A stretch of 64,000 bases of DNA from Pseudoscleropodium purum (GCA_963969395.1 OZ017797.1:7502001-7566000), one strand, 5' to 3'. Counted from the first letter of the stretch, positions 24,301 to 37,312 are shown. Numbers and translations are program-made. Notes: generated by a model from the letters alone, not told the origin.

Positions 24301-26107
24301 AAAGAACTCACATAGCGAGATGAACAAAAATGTAAACTAAACTTGGCAATGATCAATAACTAAAGTTGCTTACATCACAGAGAGGTGTCTCAAATTCTGT
24401 AAAACCCATCCCTGCACTTTCCCATTCAACCCCATATTGGGTAGCTTGCTGCAACCAAATGAAAGAATGGCAACAGTAAGTACTTTAATTCATGAACACA
24501 TTGCATTAAATTGCTGAAAGTATAGGGGGAGTCGTATTCGGGAAAACTCACATTGAGGCAACAAAGGAGCCCTCACAAGTAACACCCGTCCAATTGTTAC
24601 TGCAGGGATCACCCGCGCTTTGTACCCAGTTCAAGAGCCTTGCGTCGCTGTTAAAGTCAGTGAACATGGTATTCAAGGCAGACACTGTACTCAAAAACAC
24701 CAAAGAAACAGCATGTCAGACTCTCACAACTGCTACTAAGCCTGAAAGCACTGTATGTGTCCCAAATTAGCTTCAAAGTATCAAAATGTAAGTAACCAAT
24801 GTTACACATCGTTAAGACCAAACCTGGTGTGTTAAATTAATTGCATTAGAAGGTAACGGAGAGGACACTAAAACCCTTAGGGGTCTGATTCCATCTACCT
24901 ATTGACTGGCCTGTTTCCAATAGTGACTCATCTCTTCCAAGACACTCAAATGTACTTCAATTAGAAAGTTAATCGTAAGCATGACTTGGCTTAATAAATG
25001 TCTAGATGGTCACTCATCTTTGATGGAAATCGGGTTCTTGACTACTGTCACTTCACTAGAGGCCAACAACTTCCCACTATGAATGACTTCATACGAAACC
25101 ATCGCACATTGAATGAGAAAAACTTTATCCCACGAGAATTTGGCTCTTGTAGCGCCTGAAGTGACCCCTCCAGTGCGCTCTAATGACTGACCTATCTCCC
25201 AATGAATGCATATTGTTTGAAATGCATAAAGTGAAGCAAACAGTATCCTCTACCTTGGGTTCAAATTAGAGAGCATAACTGATGATTGGGACCGTCTTAT
25301 CATCAACACGATAACCCCCGTAACTTCCAAATATCACGGTCAACAGAAGACGTCATTTGATACATCTTCCCTAGCCTCACTCAACATAGAGCTGTTTCAA
25401 CATTATTTTCACTACTCCTTCCGCCTAAGCCCGAGGGAAGATAAATGGAAATTTCCAGCTACGAAGAAAGCTCTTTTGACTGATCTCCCAATGAGAGCAC
25501 ATTGGTTAAAGACTTAAAATGCTTGAAGTGACGCAGATAGAATCCTCTGGACACCGCAAGTTCACATTTGAGAGCAGAATTACTTGACCGCGCGACTAAT
25601 AATAAACACTATATCCTCTTCAAAAGTCATGATCAATACAAGAAGTCAATTAAGCAACACATCTCACACATGCTTACTTCACAAAAATATAGAGCTAGAG
25701 TTTAAACATTATTCACTTGTTAATTCCCTTCAACTCCTGCTTTACGACCACTGGCGATATTTCCAGCTACGAGGGCGTTACGTTCCTGACTACCGATGCT
25801 AAGATGCTTACGCATCACAGAAAAAAATTGAGCCGTTCCTAATGAAGAGTCCAAAATCTCCCATGACAAGCATCAAATTGATGAGCTAAACCTTGACCCG
25901 AGCAATAACCGTTTCCAAACCAAACCAGTAGAAAACGTACAAAGAATTAGAGCGAGGTGACAGAAGGAAATCAATGAACCGTAACGAACCATCGTTCTGG
26001 TCAGTCGCTCCATCCACGAGCGAAATACACAAAATGCACAACATGTACGAAATGCACAAAACGGTCTCAGTCGTCACAGCTCCCATGCCTCTCCCGGTCC
26101 TTGTCAT
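18344..26107 (-). CDS. SRF-like: STRUBBELIG-receptor family LRR receptor-like kinase, 15 exons
   Basis: Single-pass plasma-membrane LRR receptor-like kinase. Exons (minus): 26107-25990, 24684-24552, 24448-24374, 24201-24136, 23742-23671, 23488-23414, 23209-23138, 22954-22883, 22761-22699, 22308-21968, 21169-20635, 20220-20082, 19871-19732, 19307-19151, 18487-18344. Phases close to 733 aa, close to the 700-780 aa of the family. Order: signal peptide (1 to about 33); LRRNT_2 with [15 protein letters not shown]; about six LRRs, mostly one per 63-75-nt phase-2 exon; proline-rich stretch (about 258-290); TM helix (about 307-330); juxtamembrane segment; kinase domain from about 413. The glycine loop is GEGSLG (433-438) and the lysine is in AVKKLD (K454). 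The catalytic loop reads HRNFKSAN (553-560), then SDCG (572-575) and SSPEF (599-603). HRN and DCG replace HRD and DFG. This is typical of STRUBBELIG, whose signalling does not need phosphotransfer, so a scaffold role in organ shape or cell-wall signalling is inferred. Confidence 0.95.
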
Positions 26108-26326
26108 CGCGACTCTCGTAACACAGACACTGACAAATTATTCACGCAACAATGCTCCAACACCTTCACCTCGCGCTTCAACCACCGCACCTCTCAACCT
26201 GCAACCTGCAGTACGTCAACCGCACCACCAACTATTCCTCAAACCTACCGTACAACAACCTCGCATGCAAACCGATCAAAACAAAAAAAATCTCCTAGCC
26301 TCGAAAACAGGAATCACCGGTACATT

Positions 26327-26365
26327 TCTCTCTCCCTCTCTCTATCTCTCTCTCTCTCTCTCTCT
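26327..26365 (-). repeat. CT/GA dinucleotide microsatellite upstream of the receptor kinase ATG
   Basis: A nearly pure (CT)n tract on the plus strand, hence (GA)n on the coding strand, 220-258 bp upstream of the start codon. GA tracts are common in plant 5' UTRs and core promoters and can bind GAGA-binding (BASIC PENTACYSTEINE) factors. Such a role here is inference from position only. Confidence 0.6.
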
Positions 26366-26671
26366 AACTCCTCAGTGCTTCTGACCTTCAATCAAAACCT
26401 ACACAACGAATGCGAACTCCAATGATGAAGCTCTACAACGCTCTAACTCAATTGCCAACTTACAGCAACAAATACTTACTATACAATGTACCTCACGCAT
26501 GCAGACAGAGAATTGAAAATTCATGGATCGGACGCAATTAGTCTCTGAAGCAGCTGCAGATGAGTCCCGAAAGGGGCGTGTCTGAAGAGAAATTGAGTGA
26601 GCTAGGACATGGTGAGCGATGGTGAAAGGTCTGCAGCGCTGCAACAAACGTTGGGAGGCGCGTGAGAAGCA

Positions 26672-26750
26672 GGCGGGGGGTGGGAGGGAGGGGGGGGGGC
26701 CGCACAACAGACAGGATTTTGAATAGGGACGAGTTGGGGGTTGGGGGGAT
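26672..26750 (+). promoter_or_regulatory. G-run tract with G-quadruplex potential upstream of the receptor kinase
   Basis: Several consecutive G runs separated by single bases (six G, T, GGG, A, GGG, A, nine G) followed about 35 bp later by two more G runs. This is the strongest G-tract in an otherwise AT-rich window. It lies about 570 bp upstream of the receptor kinase ATG, with the C-rich strand being the coding strand. It fits the canonical G3+N1-7 quadruplex pattern; any effect on transcription is inference. Confidence 0.5.
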
Positions 26751-27179
26751 GCCATGTCATGGTTTCTGAAGGGTGTAAAACATCTGAGCTGGCGCCCTGT
26801 CAGCTCAGTGTGGGACAATCAGCAGTCAGTTCAAGTCCTGCTGGTCGAGATTACGATTTGCGAGATCCGACAAGGGCCATGGCATTTATTGGTACCTGGG
26901 GAAACGCTCCCTGTCTCGGGTGTCAGGGTTCTATTTCCGTGCAATTACTGGGGGCGACATTGGAATTTAGACTTAATGTACATTGATGGTGTTTTATGTA
27001 GGTATGATTACTTGGAAGAAATATTTTAATGTACAGTATCAAGGAGTAGGAGTTTGGGTTTATTTTATTTTGGGGCAGTGTGGAAAGTGACCTTCGTTGG
27101 AGAGATGAGAGAGGATATAGACACTACACCTAAAATCGCACAAATAAGCTTTGTGGCATAATCAATATGCTCTAGAAAA

Positions 27180-27545
27180 TGAACAACAATTTTTGCACAG
27201 TACTGAGGGACTACGAATCAAACCCTAAGTGGTTCCATAATTTTTGGATGCATTGTGAATGAGCTACAAATTGATACAAGGTGTAGGATGCTAAAAGTGA
27301 CATGTAGGGGATGTCAAAATGCATTTGATGCACTTGAAGAAATGATAATAGACAGAAGTTGAAACAACAAAAATTGCACCCAAAATGAACCACTTATAAA
27401 GTTGTCATCTCTACAATACTATTAATAGAGTTTCACACTACTTAAGATTCACCTAAAATTTGTCCTTGTCATGTTTACCATTTTAGGTATATTCCCTAAT
27501 TATTTTCCCTTCAAAAATGGGGGGCGATTCTGAGGAGTGTTCCAT
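27180..27545 (-). repeat. Dispersed repeat C, copy 2
   Basis: Inverted counterpart of 1141-1620 (for example TTTTTGGATGCATTGTGAAT and AACAACAAAAATTGCACC). Confidence 0.65.
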
Positions 27546-27623
27546 TCTAAATGCAAGTACCTTATCTAGATTCATTTGGTATTGATGAAATGTGGAAAGT
27601 ATAAATAAAATTCCATTTATTCA

Positions 27624-28552
27624 TGAACCCCTACAGTTCATTGACTATGTTTTCGACAAAAACACTCCAAAATTGCCATTTCTAATAAAGTACCAAATTT
27701 TAGAAAAAACAACATTTTAGGACACATGTAAACATAAGATCATTTAGTATATTGGTTTGAAAAGGTGTATGAAAATTTTCAAAAATTTTCATTGAGTGAA
27801 TTGCAAGATATTAACATTTGAATTGACATAAATCTTTTTTTTAGCCCTGCAAAAAACCGGGCAACTACACTTCACAAGGTCACATTTGTATGAAAAAATG
27901 TCCCAAATGGTGGTGCTTCTTTAGATTCATTCTTCAAAGCAAGTTGGCTACACACTTGAAAAATTTGAGATCATTTGAGATTTTATAGCATATAGGAAAA
28001 ATGTAGTAAATAGAAAAAAGTAGAAAATGATTCGAAATATAAAATTGTTAAGAATTTGTTATAGAATTGAAAAATGAAAACCCCAATGGTTGAAATGTTA
28101 TAATAAAGAATCTACTTACTAGAATTTTTTTTTTCTAAAAATATTGAAAATTGAGTTAAATAAAGGACTTCAAAGTTTATTTTAGACTAGAGAATTGATA
28201 ATTGCCTACCAACTTAAACTCTTCATAACTTTCATGTCATTAATCTAAATGGAATGATTCAAAACTTTTCATGTATATGTAAATCTAGAAAATCAATTTC
28301 AAATTTTTGTTTATGAGAAAAATGATTTTTTTAATCTACACAAGCTACCCAAGTTGAAAAAGAAACTACATATCATACAATAACTTTTTAACCATCTTGT
28401 CAAAACTTTTGAAAATTTTTGGACCTTAAAGATAATCCTCGTCCACATATTGTGTGAAAATTGTAAAGAAAAAAGATTAAACTTCTATTTGTAGTAAGTT
28501 GCCCAAAATTTCTATATTGCTAAAAAACGTAGCTTGATCCTTTAGGGGGTAA
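27624..28552 (-). mobile_element. TTAA-ended element, near full-length, inverted
   Basis: A 929-bp copy in opposite orientation. One end reads TGAACCCCTACAG and the other CTTTAGGGGGTAA, so both terminal TTAA motifs are mutated. The body matches the complete copy at 39474-40393, including the GCAAAAAACCGGGC region. Confidence 0.75.
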
Positions 28553-28593
28553 AAATTATGTACATTCAATCAAAAGGCATGAGATATACTATG

Positions 28594-28929
28594 ATAGAAC
28601 CTCTCTAAGTTGGTACTATATAAGCTAATAAACTTCTCCAAAATAATAGGGTTGGACGGTTCAAATTTTAGAAGGATAAAAAAAAGTGATAGCACTAAAT
28701 GAGAGCAAGACAAGAAAATTGTGGTAGACCTAGACCTTGTCAAAAAAAGGTAAAATATTCTTTGGAACAAGCGTCTTGGTCATAATGCATGAGGTCCCTT
28801 GCTTGAAGATGTGACACCTATATAGTTGTAGCAACTTTTAGTGTAGTGGAGACCCTCTATTACTCAATGAACCTCTCTAAAGTGATAGTGTCAAGTGGTT
28901 GCAATTCTACCACTTTAGAGAGGTTCTAT
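28594..28929. mobile_element. 336-bp MITE with ATAGAACCTCTCTAA ends
   Basis: ATAGAACCTCTCTAAGTTGG at the left and CCACTTTAGAGAGGTTCTAT at the right are inverted repeats (18 of 20). A third, internal partial copy of the end lies at about 28868-28885. TA inside each tip fits a TA target duplication (Tc1/mariner group). Non-coding. Confidence 0.75.
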
Positions 28930-31599
28930 TACAGTTTAAGATTTTGTATCAATTTAAGATTATTATTTAGTACTTATAAAGAAAGAGTTTATTGTCTTTA
29001 TCCTTAATAGTTAGGGTTGGCAAAAAATAATTATTTGAAATAGGTGCCATAATTTTTGAGGAATCATATTTTAATCTTTTTCTATTGGATGTTATGTATT
29101 TGAAATACTTAGAAAAATATTGGCAAGGATATAAGGTCAATGCACCTAATTGTGCTTTGTTCTAAAATTAACCCTTATATATATATTTAATTCATAAGAT
29201 AATAGAGTCAATTATGGACATATCCATTTCTAGTACTTTGAAAATCCATAATTTATTCATGCAAAAGATCAAATCTACAATTTAAGAAAATTAAGGTCCC
29301 TTTTAATTACCAACAATTCCCACAAACAAGCTTTATAGTTTAATCCTGAAACACCAAGTTGGTCACTACAAAAATCATCCTTTTGGGTACCTTGTGAATC
29401 ATTTGCTTAAGAAAATCTAAGAGCATTCATTGGTGGTCAAATTACTCTACACAACCTGACTTTTCAAAATTCTTAGAATGCACATCTTTCATCTTATATA
29501 GAAGGATTTTTTTATCATCCATTGGACAATTTTAGATGTTACCTTTGTCCATTACTAAAAACATTCATGTTTTGCATCCTTTTGTAGAGCTGTCATTATA
29601 TTTCCACACTTAATAGAGTATAGAGAAGGTGCAAGTTTGGAAGAAATTTGAAACTTCTTATCATGGGTGAAGTACATTAAAACATCATTGATGTGAATTG
29701 CTCTAGAAATGCCTATAACTGCTTGTTTGGACTTGGAAACAATTGAAGGTGTGACCTTGTACAAAGATAAGTCAAAATGGCCATTTCAAATATTTTATTA
29801 ATTTTGAACATTTTTTTTGTTTCAAGCAACTATGAGCGAATCCATATCAATCTTGCATTCATTCTTATGTTAAGCCAATTGGAGGAGGGTGGTTTTAAGA
29901 ATTTTTAAAGGAAATATATCTAATATTATATTGTAGGTGTGATTGGTCAAATTTGATAAAGAGGTGCAAAAATTTGAAGCAAATAAGGGGTCTAACTTAC
30001 TCAAAATCATCCTACAATACTATGAAGTCAAGTGAACTAGCAATATACTAGTCATATTTTGATGATTTCTTGTGAACCAAGGAAATTTTTTGTTTAAGAT
30101 CCAAATTGTGAAAACTTAGAGATAAGTTTTTTATACTATTAATAGAATTTTTTTTTTGGAAATTGCATATTGTATCATATTAGTTATACACATGTCAAAT
30201 TTCAATAATACACGAGAAATTTTGCTAAAGGTAATAGAATCACTTCAACTACCTAGATTTTGTTGAGTACCCTAGCTTTTGATTCAGACATTTGATGAGA
30301 AAATTAATTTACATTTGTACAAAGGGAGTGAATGTTTCCATCTTATGTCAAATTTCCAAAAACATCTATCTATTCTTTACTTCATCATGACTTGTTCAAA
30401 TTCCAATTGTTCCTTGAACAAACATTTGATTCTTTAGGGATTAAAGAATTGTGACTAAAACTCACACTTTTTTTAACCTCTAAGTGCCCAAGTCTTTCAA
30501 AGTGTATTATTCCTATGAAAAAAGAGCATGGGCTTAAAGTTATTTCCATTTAAGTAAATTTTTTTTTTCAAAATCTAAGAGTAAAGATGTTTAAAGAACT
30601 TGCATATTAATATATTTACTGATTTGAGTGTGAAATTGCATAGGAATTGTAAGATTATAAAAAGAAAAATGTATATATATTCTATTTTTAGAATATTGTG
30701 GTTCCCCACAATGTTTGAGAAATTTGCATATAAAAGATTTTGGGGATTGGAGGTGACATGAACAACTAGAAATTGTGTTAGATTACAAAAATGCATTTTC
30801 AAAAACCTTAATTTCAAATAAAGAACTATCAAACCAACATTACACAATCCTCCCTGCAATTGTTGAAATACAATTTATCTATATAATCTACAAGTAAAAA
30901 TTGCAAATAGCTCCATGTTTAAATTTTCAACAATAAAAATCATTAAAACACTTTACAATTTTTTTTATAGGGACCATTTCCAAAACAAATCGATAAATAT
31001 GATTTTTTAGATCTCAAAATTAAGTAAAATTAGCAAGCTTGTCTAAATAATAGGAGTGATTCCACAAAGGCACGATGTACCATATACTAATGGTAAAGTC
31101 ACCACACCCTAATTCAACTGCTTTCTAAAACCACGCAATCTAGATTCTTGCCTAAAATGTACAACCACTTTTCATAAAAATATTTGGTTGGTTATCCTAA
31201 ATCCTATTTTTAACACTTTGAAAATTCGTAATTTTTTTATACTATGTTTGAAAAATGCATTCTAAGAGAATCTTGTAAATCCCCTTTTGGCTTCCAATAA
31301 GACCCTACAAAAAGTTTTTCAATATAATAATGAAAACCGTACTAAATTGCTTAATTGTGCAATTTTACATATAATTACCCTACATATATTCCTATTGAAC
31401 ACCACTCAAAAAACAAATAATTACCTTTTTTGGTTAAAAATAAAAGCTTCTAATAGATAACCTTCAAGACTGTCTATAAAATAAAATTGTAATAATCAAA
31501 GGAATTTAACTACCTAAACACAAATGAGCCCAAAATTTTGGATTGACTAGATATGGTTGATTACATAGGTAGGGATCACAATAGGATCACTTTTAAACT
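28930..31599. other. AT-rich intergenic DNA with old repeat fragments
   Basis: A stretch at about 31240-31340 matches 42110-42230 in reverse orientation (the GGCTTCCAATAAGACC/CCAAAAGGGGA region), so the area contains decayed dispersed repeats. No gene is seen. Confidence 0.45.
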
Positions 31600-32627
31600 A
31601 AGCAAGTTTCTCTAAGAAGCATTATTGAATCCTAAAAAGCTCTCATTTTTTTTTATCACATAAAGACAATTTTGCAATACAATTTGGAGAATTTCAAGAA
31701 AAATATTTGATTATAATATGCAAAAGTTACAAGAGGTCAAAGTTGATTTAGTAGATTTTCTAAAACCATGTCCTATTTTCAATGTTCACACCTTGAAGAG
31801 AGTGCAACAAGCTCTCCAGTTTTTCCAAAGCTCGCTTTTGGAAACATGCTCAGAATTGGGTGATCCTACGGTAGTACATAGCAACCAAAACAGGGTCTGG
31901 AATTGAAAAAGAGAGAATATGCATGTCACTTGGCTATCGCTTGCCTTCATGTAGCTCGCGGAGCCTCCCATGTATGATGAGCTCAAGATTGTGCAGAAAA
32001 GAATCTGGATTCCTTGTCAAGTGTGTTGAGGTAGCTCCTCAAGAATGTTACGGAGCAGGCAAGATGAACTTGTACTGTACTATACAACTGATTAACTTGT
32101 AATTACCGAGAGCCAAAATATTGCTAAAATTCAGAAAGATAGGCTATTCCCAGAGAGCAGCAGCTTTGTCATGAAAAGACTAGAGTACAGTACTACGGGT
32201 GCTGGTGAGAGGCTGCTTTTACAGCTCCAGAACCCACAGCTTGGTCCTCCATCACCCATTCACAAATCTCAATCGAGACATACCGCTTGTGATCGGAACT
32301 TGCAGGACCGAATCCTCAAGAAAATCCACCGCCAGGCTTTGAGTTGTACGTCATATGTGGAAGATTGTCACCAAACTTGATAAGTAGACATCTAGTTTCA
32401 GTTCTCCATTCCTCGATACGTAATTGCATCCTTCGGAGCTGGAATCGATGGAGCTCTATGTTTCAATGGCAACTAGTGGATCCGGAGTGTGTTGTTGAAG
32501 CTTTTCCACAGAAATTGAGCTAAAACGCTCCTAGAATTCAAGTTCTCACGGCCACCAGCAGTAAAGTGAGCGCAATTCCAGCTTTTTCCCCAATTCGGGC
32601 TGGTCGATGCGATTCAAAACTCCCAGT
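31600..32627. other. Downstream flank of the PPR gene
   Basis: About 1 kb of less AT-rich sequence downstream of the PPR stop codon. Short open frames on both strands around 31718-31986 and 32171-32380 match nothing I recognise. The proximal part is the likely 3' UTR. Confidence 0.3.
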
Positions 32628-35600
32628 TCAGATTTCCAAGCTGATTCCTGCTTTCCGCATGTCGAGTCGAATCCTCTCAGCGTCAATTGAATTATTGTTA
32701 TCCGTATAAGCCTTCAGTAGTATCTTGAACGTCACAGTGTTTGGTTTGCAGCCCAAGTGTTGCATACGAGTGTAGCATTCCTCTGCCTGCGGGCAAAGAA
32801 AAACAATAAGTTCAGAGAACTTAGGAGTATGCAAGAACCAAATCACCATCAAAGTTTATTATAGATATCAAATATTGCGGTAGCTGATACTAAAATCGTT
32901 ACAGACCTACTCCTGTTTTCCACCAAATCTTGGTAGAGATTGAGGTATAGAATGTACACCACTTGTAGATGACGGATAAAGGTGATTAGGGTTTTCAACT
33001 TTCATAATCTTAAGATATTCAAGATATGTCCAAAATTCGTGCTCCTTTCAATCTTACACAACAAACCTCATTGACTTTCACAGCCAAATTTTCCCAAACC
33101 TCGAATCACACACATAAATATATGAGCACTTGCTTAAAGAGAATCGAATAGCTTACTAACTACCAATGGTTACAAGTATCACAACTCCACCGGACGTCCA
33201 GAGCACACAGATCATCTGAGGACTTGAAGAAGAGATCCAAAAGATTTTGTTAACCCACCTGTGTTCGTCTCCTACACCTGATGTACATAGAAATGAGAGT
33301 GTTGAATGTGACTGTATCAGGTCGCAAGCCAGAGTCTTGTAAGGCCCGATATAGCCTTTCAGCTTGACTTCGCATCTTAGCAAAAGCATAACCATTGATC
33401 ATGATGTTATAAATCTCCACTGTTGGTTTGCAGTTAGCATTTTGCATTGACCTGCAGAGCAGTAACAACACAGATATTACACAATAGAGACAAGCAAACA
33501 TCCAGGGTAGCACTTACTATAACATCAATGAGCAATAAGCGTCCACAAAAAAAATTCAGGTCTAATGGGGACCAATGGTCCTTACCTTAATATCCTTTCT
33601 GCATCTCCTAGACGGCCAACATGACAATACCCGTTAATGAGAACTCCATAGCTCACTGAACCGGGCTGGATACCCAACTGTTTCATCTCCCCCATCATAC
33701 TTTCAGCCTGCAAGGGTTGCTTGGTGCGTGTATAGGCTTCCATGACAGATGTATACGTGATCTCATCACACTGGCAACCTGTGCACGAGGAGTTAATCAC
33801 ATACTTATATCTCAAACAAATTAAAGTTCGACAAAGGAACCAGACAATTTCAAGTTCCGCAGACAATGAGCAAGGTTCAAAATCAGCTCCTGCTGACAAC
33901 AGCTAAGGTCTACTAGGCATACACACTGGAAAGCACTTTACATAAAGCGAGGTCATAAAAAATTCTCCGAGGTTGCTGTTGATCACTTTCGAAATGTCGA
34001 TGCATAGCATCCCTTTTTAGTGCACAGCTCCAGTGGTATAATCGACTACTTAAGAGCAAATTGAACTCACCATTAGCTTGCATGAGCTGCAACACTGAAC
34101 GAGCTTTCTCAGGATCTTCGGCCTTACTATAGATATTAATCAGAGTATTAAAAAGTACTGTGCCTGGCTCAACCCCTGAAGATTCCATCATTTCCAAAAC
34201 CCTATCAACTTGGTTCCTTGAACCTGCCTTCCCATACGCTGACACAAGAGCAGCGAAGGGTCTGTCATCCACTATTCCCGCATCCAGCATATCTCTGGGA
34301 CAACAACAATAAAATCTGTTAGAACGACAAATCTTCAGTCAGACGGTTCTTCTAATATTTACAAACAAGAGAAGTGAGCTCGAAATTACATGTTGGAGTA
34401 ATAAAATATTGATGGACTGCTCCAATCCAAAAGTTCGAAATTGCAGTAGTTCCTCAATTCTGGAAGTGTCAGTTAAAATCATGAAATACAATTGAATAGT
34501 AAAAGAAAATAATGTGGAAATTGGTCAATTTGAGTCTCATGATGCAACAGATGATCATGCACCTTCGTGAACATCAAAGTTATACAAGCCCAAACACTCC
34601 AGGGAAGGATGTATTCCTCTGTAAGGTCACCTTAGGGCCCTCTCCGCTTCTTCCCACAGGCATTCTTGTGCATATGCATGGACAAGTGCCGTATAAGCAA
34701 TAGCATCAGGCTGCAAGCCTTGAGCTTTAGCATATTGCATCGCACTTTCTGCCAAAACTGGCAGTCCTCCGTTCCCAAATGTGCTTATCAAAACTGTACA
34801 CAACTTGAGATCTGCTGGACACCTGCCCCAAGAAGTATGCCACCAATTAATCATAAAAAGAGAGAGTGGTGTACTTGCTGAGAAGGGGGACACCCATCAT
34901 GTCTAATACCAGAGCACGTGAATTTTTAACGTTAGCGGCAACCGGCAAACTCTACAGGTACAGCAGCCCAGGAAATTTCAAAAGGATGAAAGTTTTAAAA
35001 CGCCATATAACACTCCTGTCAGGTACCATAACAAGCGGCTATCGGTACCCCAAATATAAATACTTCATATTTGCCTTTTTAAATAATCCTCAGTACAATC
35101 GTCTCCACAATCTTCAGTATAAAAATCATTGATTGAAAATATGAAAAATCATTGATTGAAAATATGAAAAATCATATTTGACAATCCTAGAATGCGACTA
35201 GCACTAACAACCGCATGTCATCATTCTATTAGACATGAGAAAACTCATTTTAACATGCTCATTTTATTCTTAAAACATGCCAAATCTATAGAGACAATAA
35301 GTTTCAAGAGGCAATACTTTTTGCAACACAGGACTATTGTAGGCGGTATTAAAAGCTGAAAAACGCAGATGCATATTCCCACTTGAGGATGCATTAAAGT
35401 AGTACCTGTTGCGCTGCATTTGAGTGAATACATCGGTGACTTTTTTGTACGATTTGAGCTTTCCAAAGCCTTGGATAAGCGTTGTATATGAAACTACGTC
35501 CGGTCTCAAACCAGCTCCTTGAAAGCGCTTAAACACTATCATTGCATCTCTCATGCGTCCATCTCTGCCACACCACACCACCAAAGATTTCAAATGAATT

Positions 35601-36562
35601 TTCAAAAGCTTAAGAAAGACACTAAGGCAAACAACGATTCAAGGTTGTAGATTCCCATTCCAACTGAGTTTAATTCCCAAATCAAACAATCTTGGACAAT
35701 TGGTCCATGTTGATTATGAGAATGTACATCAACTGAACATTAGAAGTCGTGTTGACGATATGTCATTTACCAATAAAACTTTGAACCTTATTAACATTTG
35801 CATCTGGCGTCCAAATAATGCACACGTTGGTGCATTTGAATCCCTATTCAATAGCTAACAGGAATTTGATCATTCCAATAATAGGAACTACGCTCAATGC
35901 AAAATGTGTTCGTTTTAGATTTTCCTCATGTATTCAACAGAATCCCTATCCAAAAGAGATGAGAAGGGAAGGCACGATATACCAGGACAAATCCACACTC
36001 GTCAATAAAAATTTGCAGATAGCCTGACCCTCGACATACATTTTTTTAGGTGATTATGAGAAAATTGGTATAGTCAAAAGGGACGGGTAAATCGATTCTA
36101 AAACAAAGTGCAGAAATGGCAGAAAATAGAACACCTAACACATCTCAAAAGCGCAGAATTGTAGTCCTTGATCGAAGTCAGCCGATTCCCCCCCTCCAAT
36201 TCCCCAGGCGTCAAAGCAGCTTGAACAACAGCGAATGATGACCTAACCCCACACGGGCTAGCCCAGGGTTTAGGGTTTCTCTCCAAACCTCTCAACACTC
36301 CTTCCTGCATAACATCAAACCGTCGACTGCTCTTCTCCTCCTTTCTGCCTCTCCTAAGCCTCCTACGATTCAAATCACTCAAACCTAAACCTAATGGAGT
36401 CCACGAATCCGGAGAACAGAATGTCGAGCAAATCCTAAACCGGTAACCAACACACGGCTCCACGGCAGCCCTGATAGAAACTGAGCTTGCGCATTCTAAA
36501 TGCGAAGATGCCAATAAAGAAGGAATGGGTAAGCCAGTGCATGAAAGAGCAGTCATGGCCAT
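32628..36562 (-). CDS. P-class pentatricopeptide repeat protein, seven exons, probably plastid-targeted
   Basis: Organelle RNA-binding protein of the PPR family. Exons (minus): 36562-36135, 35564-35406, 34822-34631, 34294-34071, 33778-33586, 33451-33259, 32786-32628. All junctions are GT/AG and phases close to 515 aa. Residues 1-140 form a Ser/Ala/Arg-rich region with few acidic residues at the start, consistent with a transit peptide. The rest is a run of about ten 35-residue PPR motifs, for example GLRPDVVSYTTLIQGFGK, GVEPGTVLFNTLINIYSK, GIQPGSVSYGVLINGYCH, GLRPDTVTFNTLISMYIR and GCKPNTVTFKILLKAY. No E, DYW or SMR domain follows the last repeat, so it is P-class: RNA stabilisation, processing, splicing or translation rather than editing. 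The ATG at 36562 was chosen; another lies two codons downstream. An upstream TTG-initiated extension is unlikely. No specific orthologue is recognised. Confidence 0.92.
35121..35174. repeat. Short tandem repeat (unit about 23 bp) in PPR intron 2
   Basis: The unit AAAAATCATTGATTGAAAATATG occurs twice in tandem and is followed by a partial third copy. It lies within the second intron of the PPR gene, and no function is visible. Confidence 0.8.
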
Positions 36563-37205
36563 TTCAGAAGGCAATCAGCAAAAACTCTTGAGGACTTGCA
36601 TCCCCTGCTCTGCTCAGGAAACCGAGGTGGAGCTCAATGTTAGTCTACGAGAAGGAAAGTCTGCCGCGAGATGGATACAGAAATGCCATAAGAAGCTCCC
36701 GAAGCTGAGAATGGCAACGTCGGGACTCATCGAGATGGTGCCAATTGTGCGTTGCGAGCAATAAGGAATTGGGATTGGAAGACGAGCTTGAGGCCTGCGC
36801 CATATCCACTAAGCGTCGGCATGAACGGCTTCTCTATACCGTCGTCAATACCGGTGAGCCTCTCCACCAATGCAAGGTGCACTCCAAAGTTCATGCCGGT
36901 TCCCACCACCCTTTTCTAAGTTTTGATAGTCTTAAATTCAGATTAAGAGCAAGGAAGTAGGAGTTGCCAAAATACACCGGAAGGGCTTTGTTTGTGATTT
37001 GTAGCATGCAATTCCTCATTTTTAGTAAATTTTTAAATACTCTAATAAAGCCCTTTTTGTATTTGTGATGACAAGGAAAATCTTCTCTATCCTCCCCCAA
37101 AGGATGAAAATATATCATTTTACATCCTCCAACAAACTTTTTTTTTATCTTCCAAAGTTACATTTGGTCTTTTCTAGTGTTCAAGGGTTAATATGATCTA
37201 CTATA
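36563..37205. promoter_or_regulatory. Upstream region of the PPR gene
   Basis: Roughly 400 bp of GC-balanced sequence upstream of the PPR ATG, followed by AT-rich DNA. Short open frames on both strands (36909-36727 minus; 36745-36960 plus) overlap each other and show no domain. This is probably 5' UTR and promoter, with no core element assigned. Confidence 0.3.
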
Positions 37206-37312
37206 TGAAACTTGCCTGCCACCCCAGTTTCCCATTAGTTCCCCGCCTCCTCTCTCAAAAAATTTGTGAGCCGTTGATTTTTTTGAAAAAAAATGCTTAC
37301 CCTCAAAATTGA
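37206..37312 (+). repeat. Dispersed repeat D, copy 1
   Basis: About 105 bp almost identical to 62556-62662 (GCCACCCCAGTTTCCCATTA; CTCTCTCAAAAAATTTGTGA; ATGCTTACCCTCAAAATTGA). The sharp edges and high identity suggest a recently moved short element. Confidence 0.8.

Noticed and set aside
36563..36574. Four-codon N-terminal extension of the PPR protein starting at TTG
   Set aside because: It would need a non-ATG start; the ATG at 36562 is in frame and sufficient.
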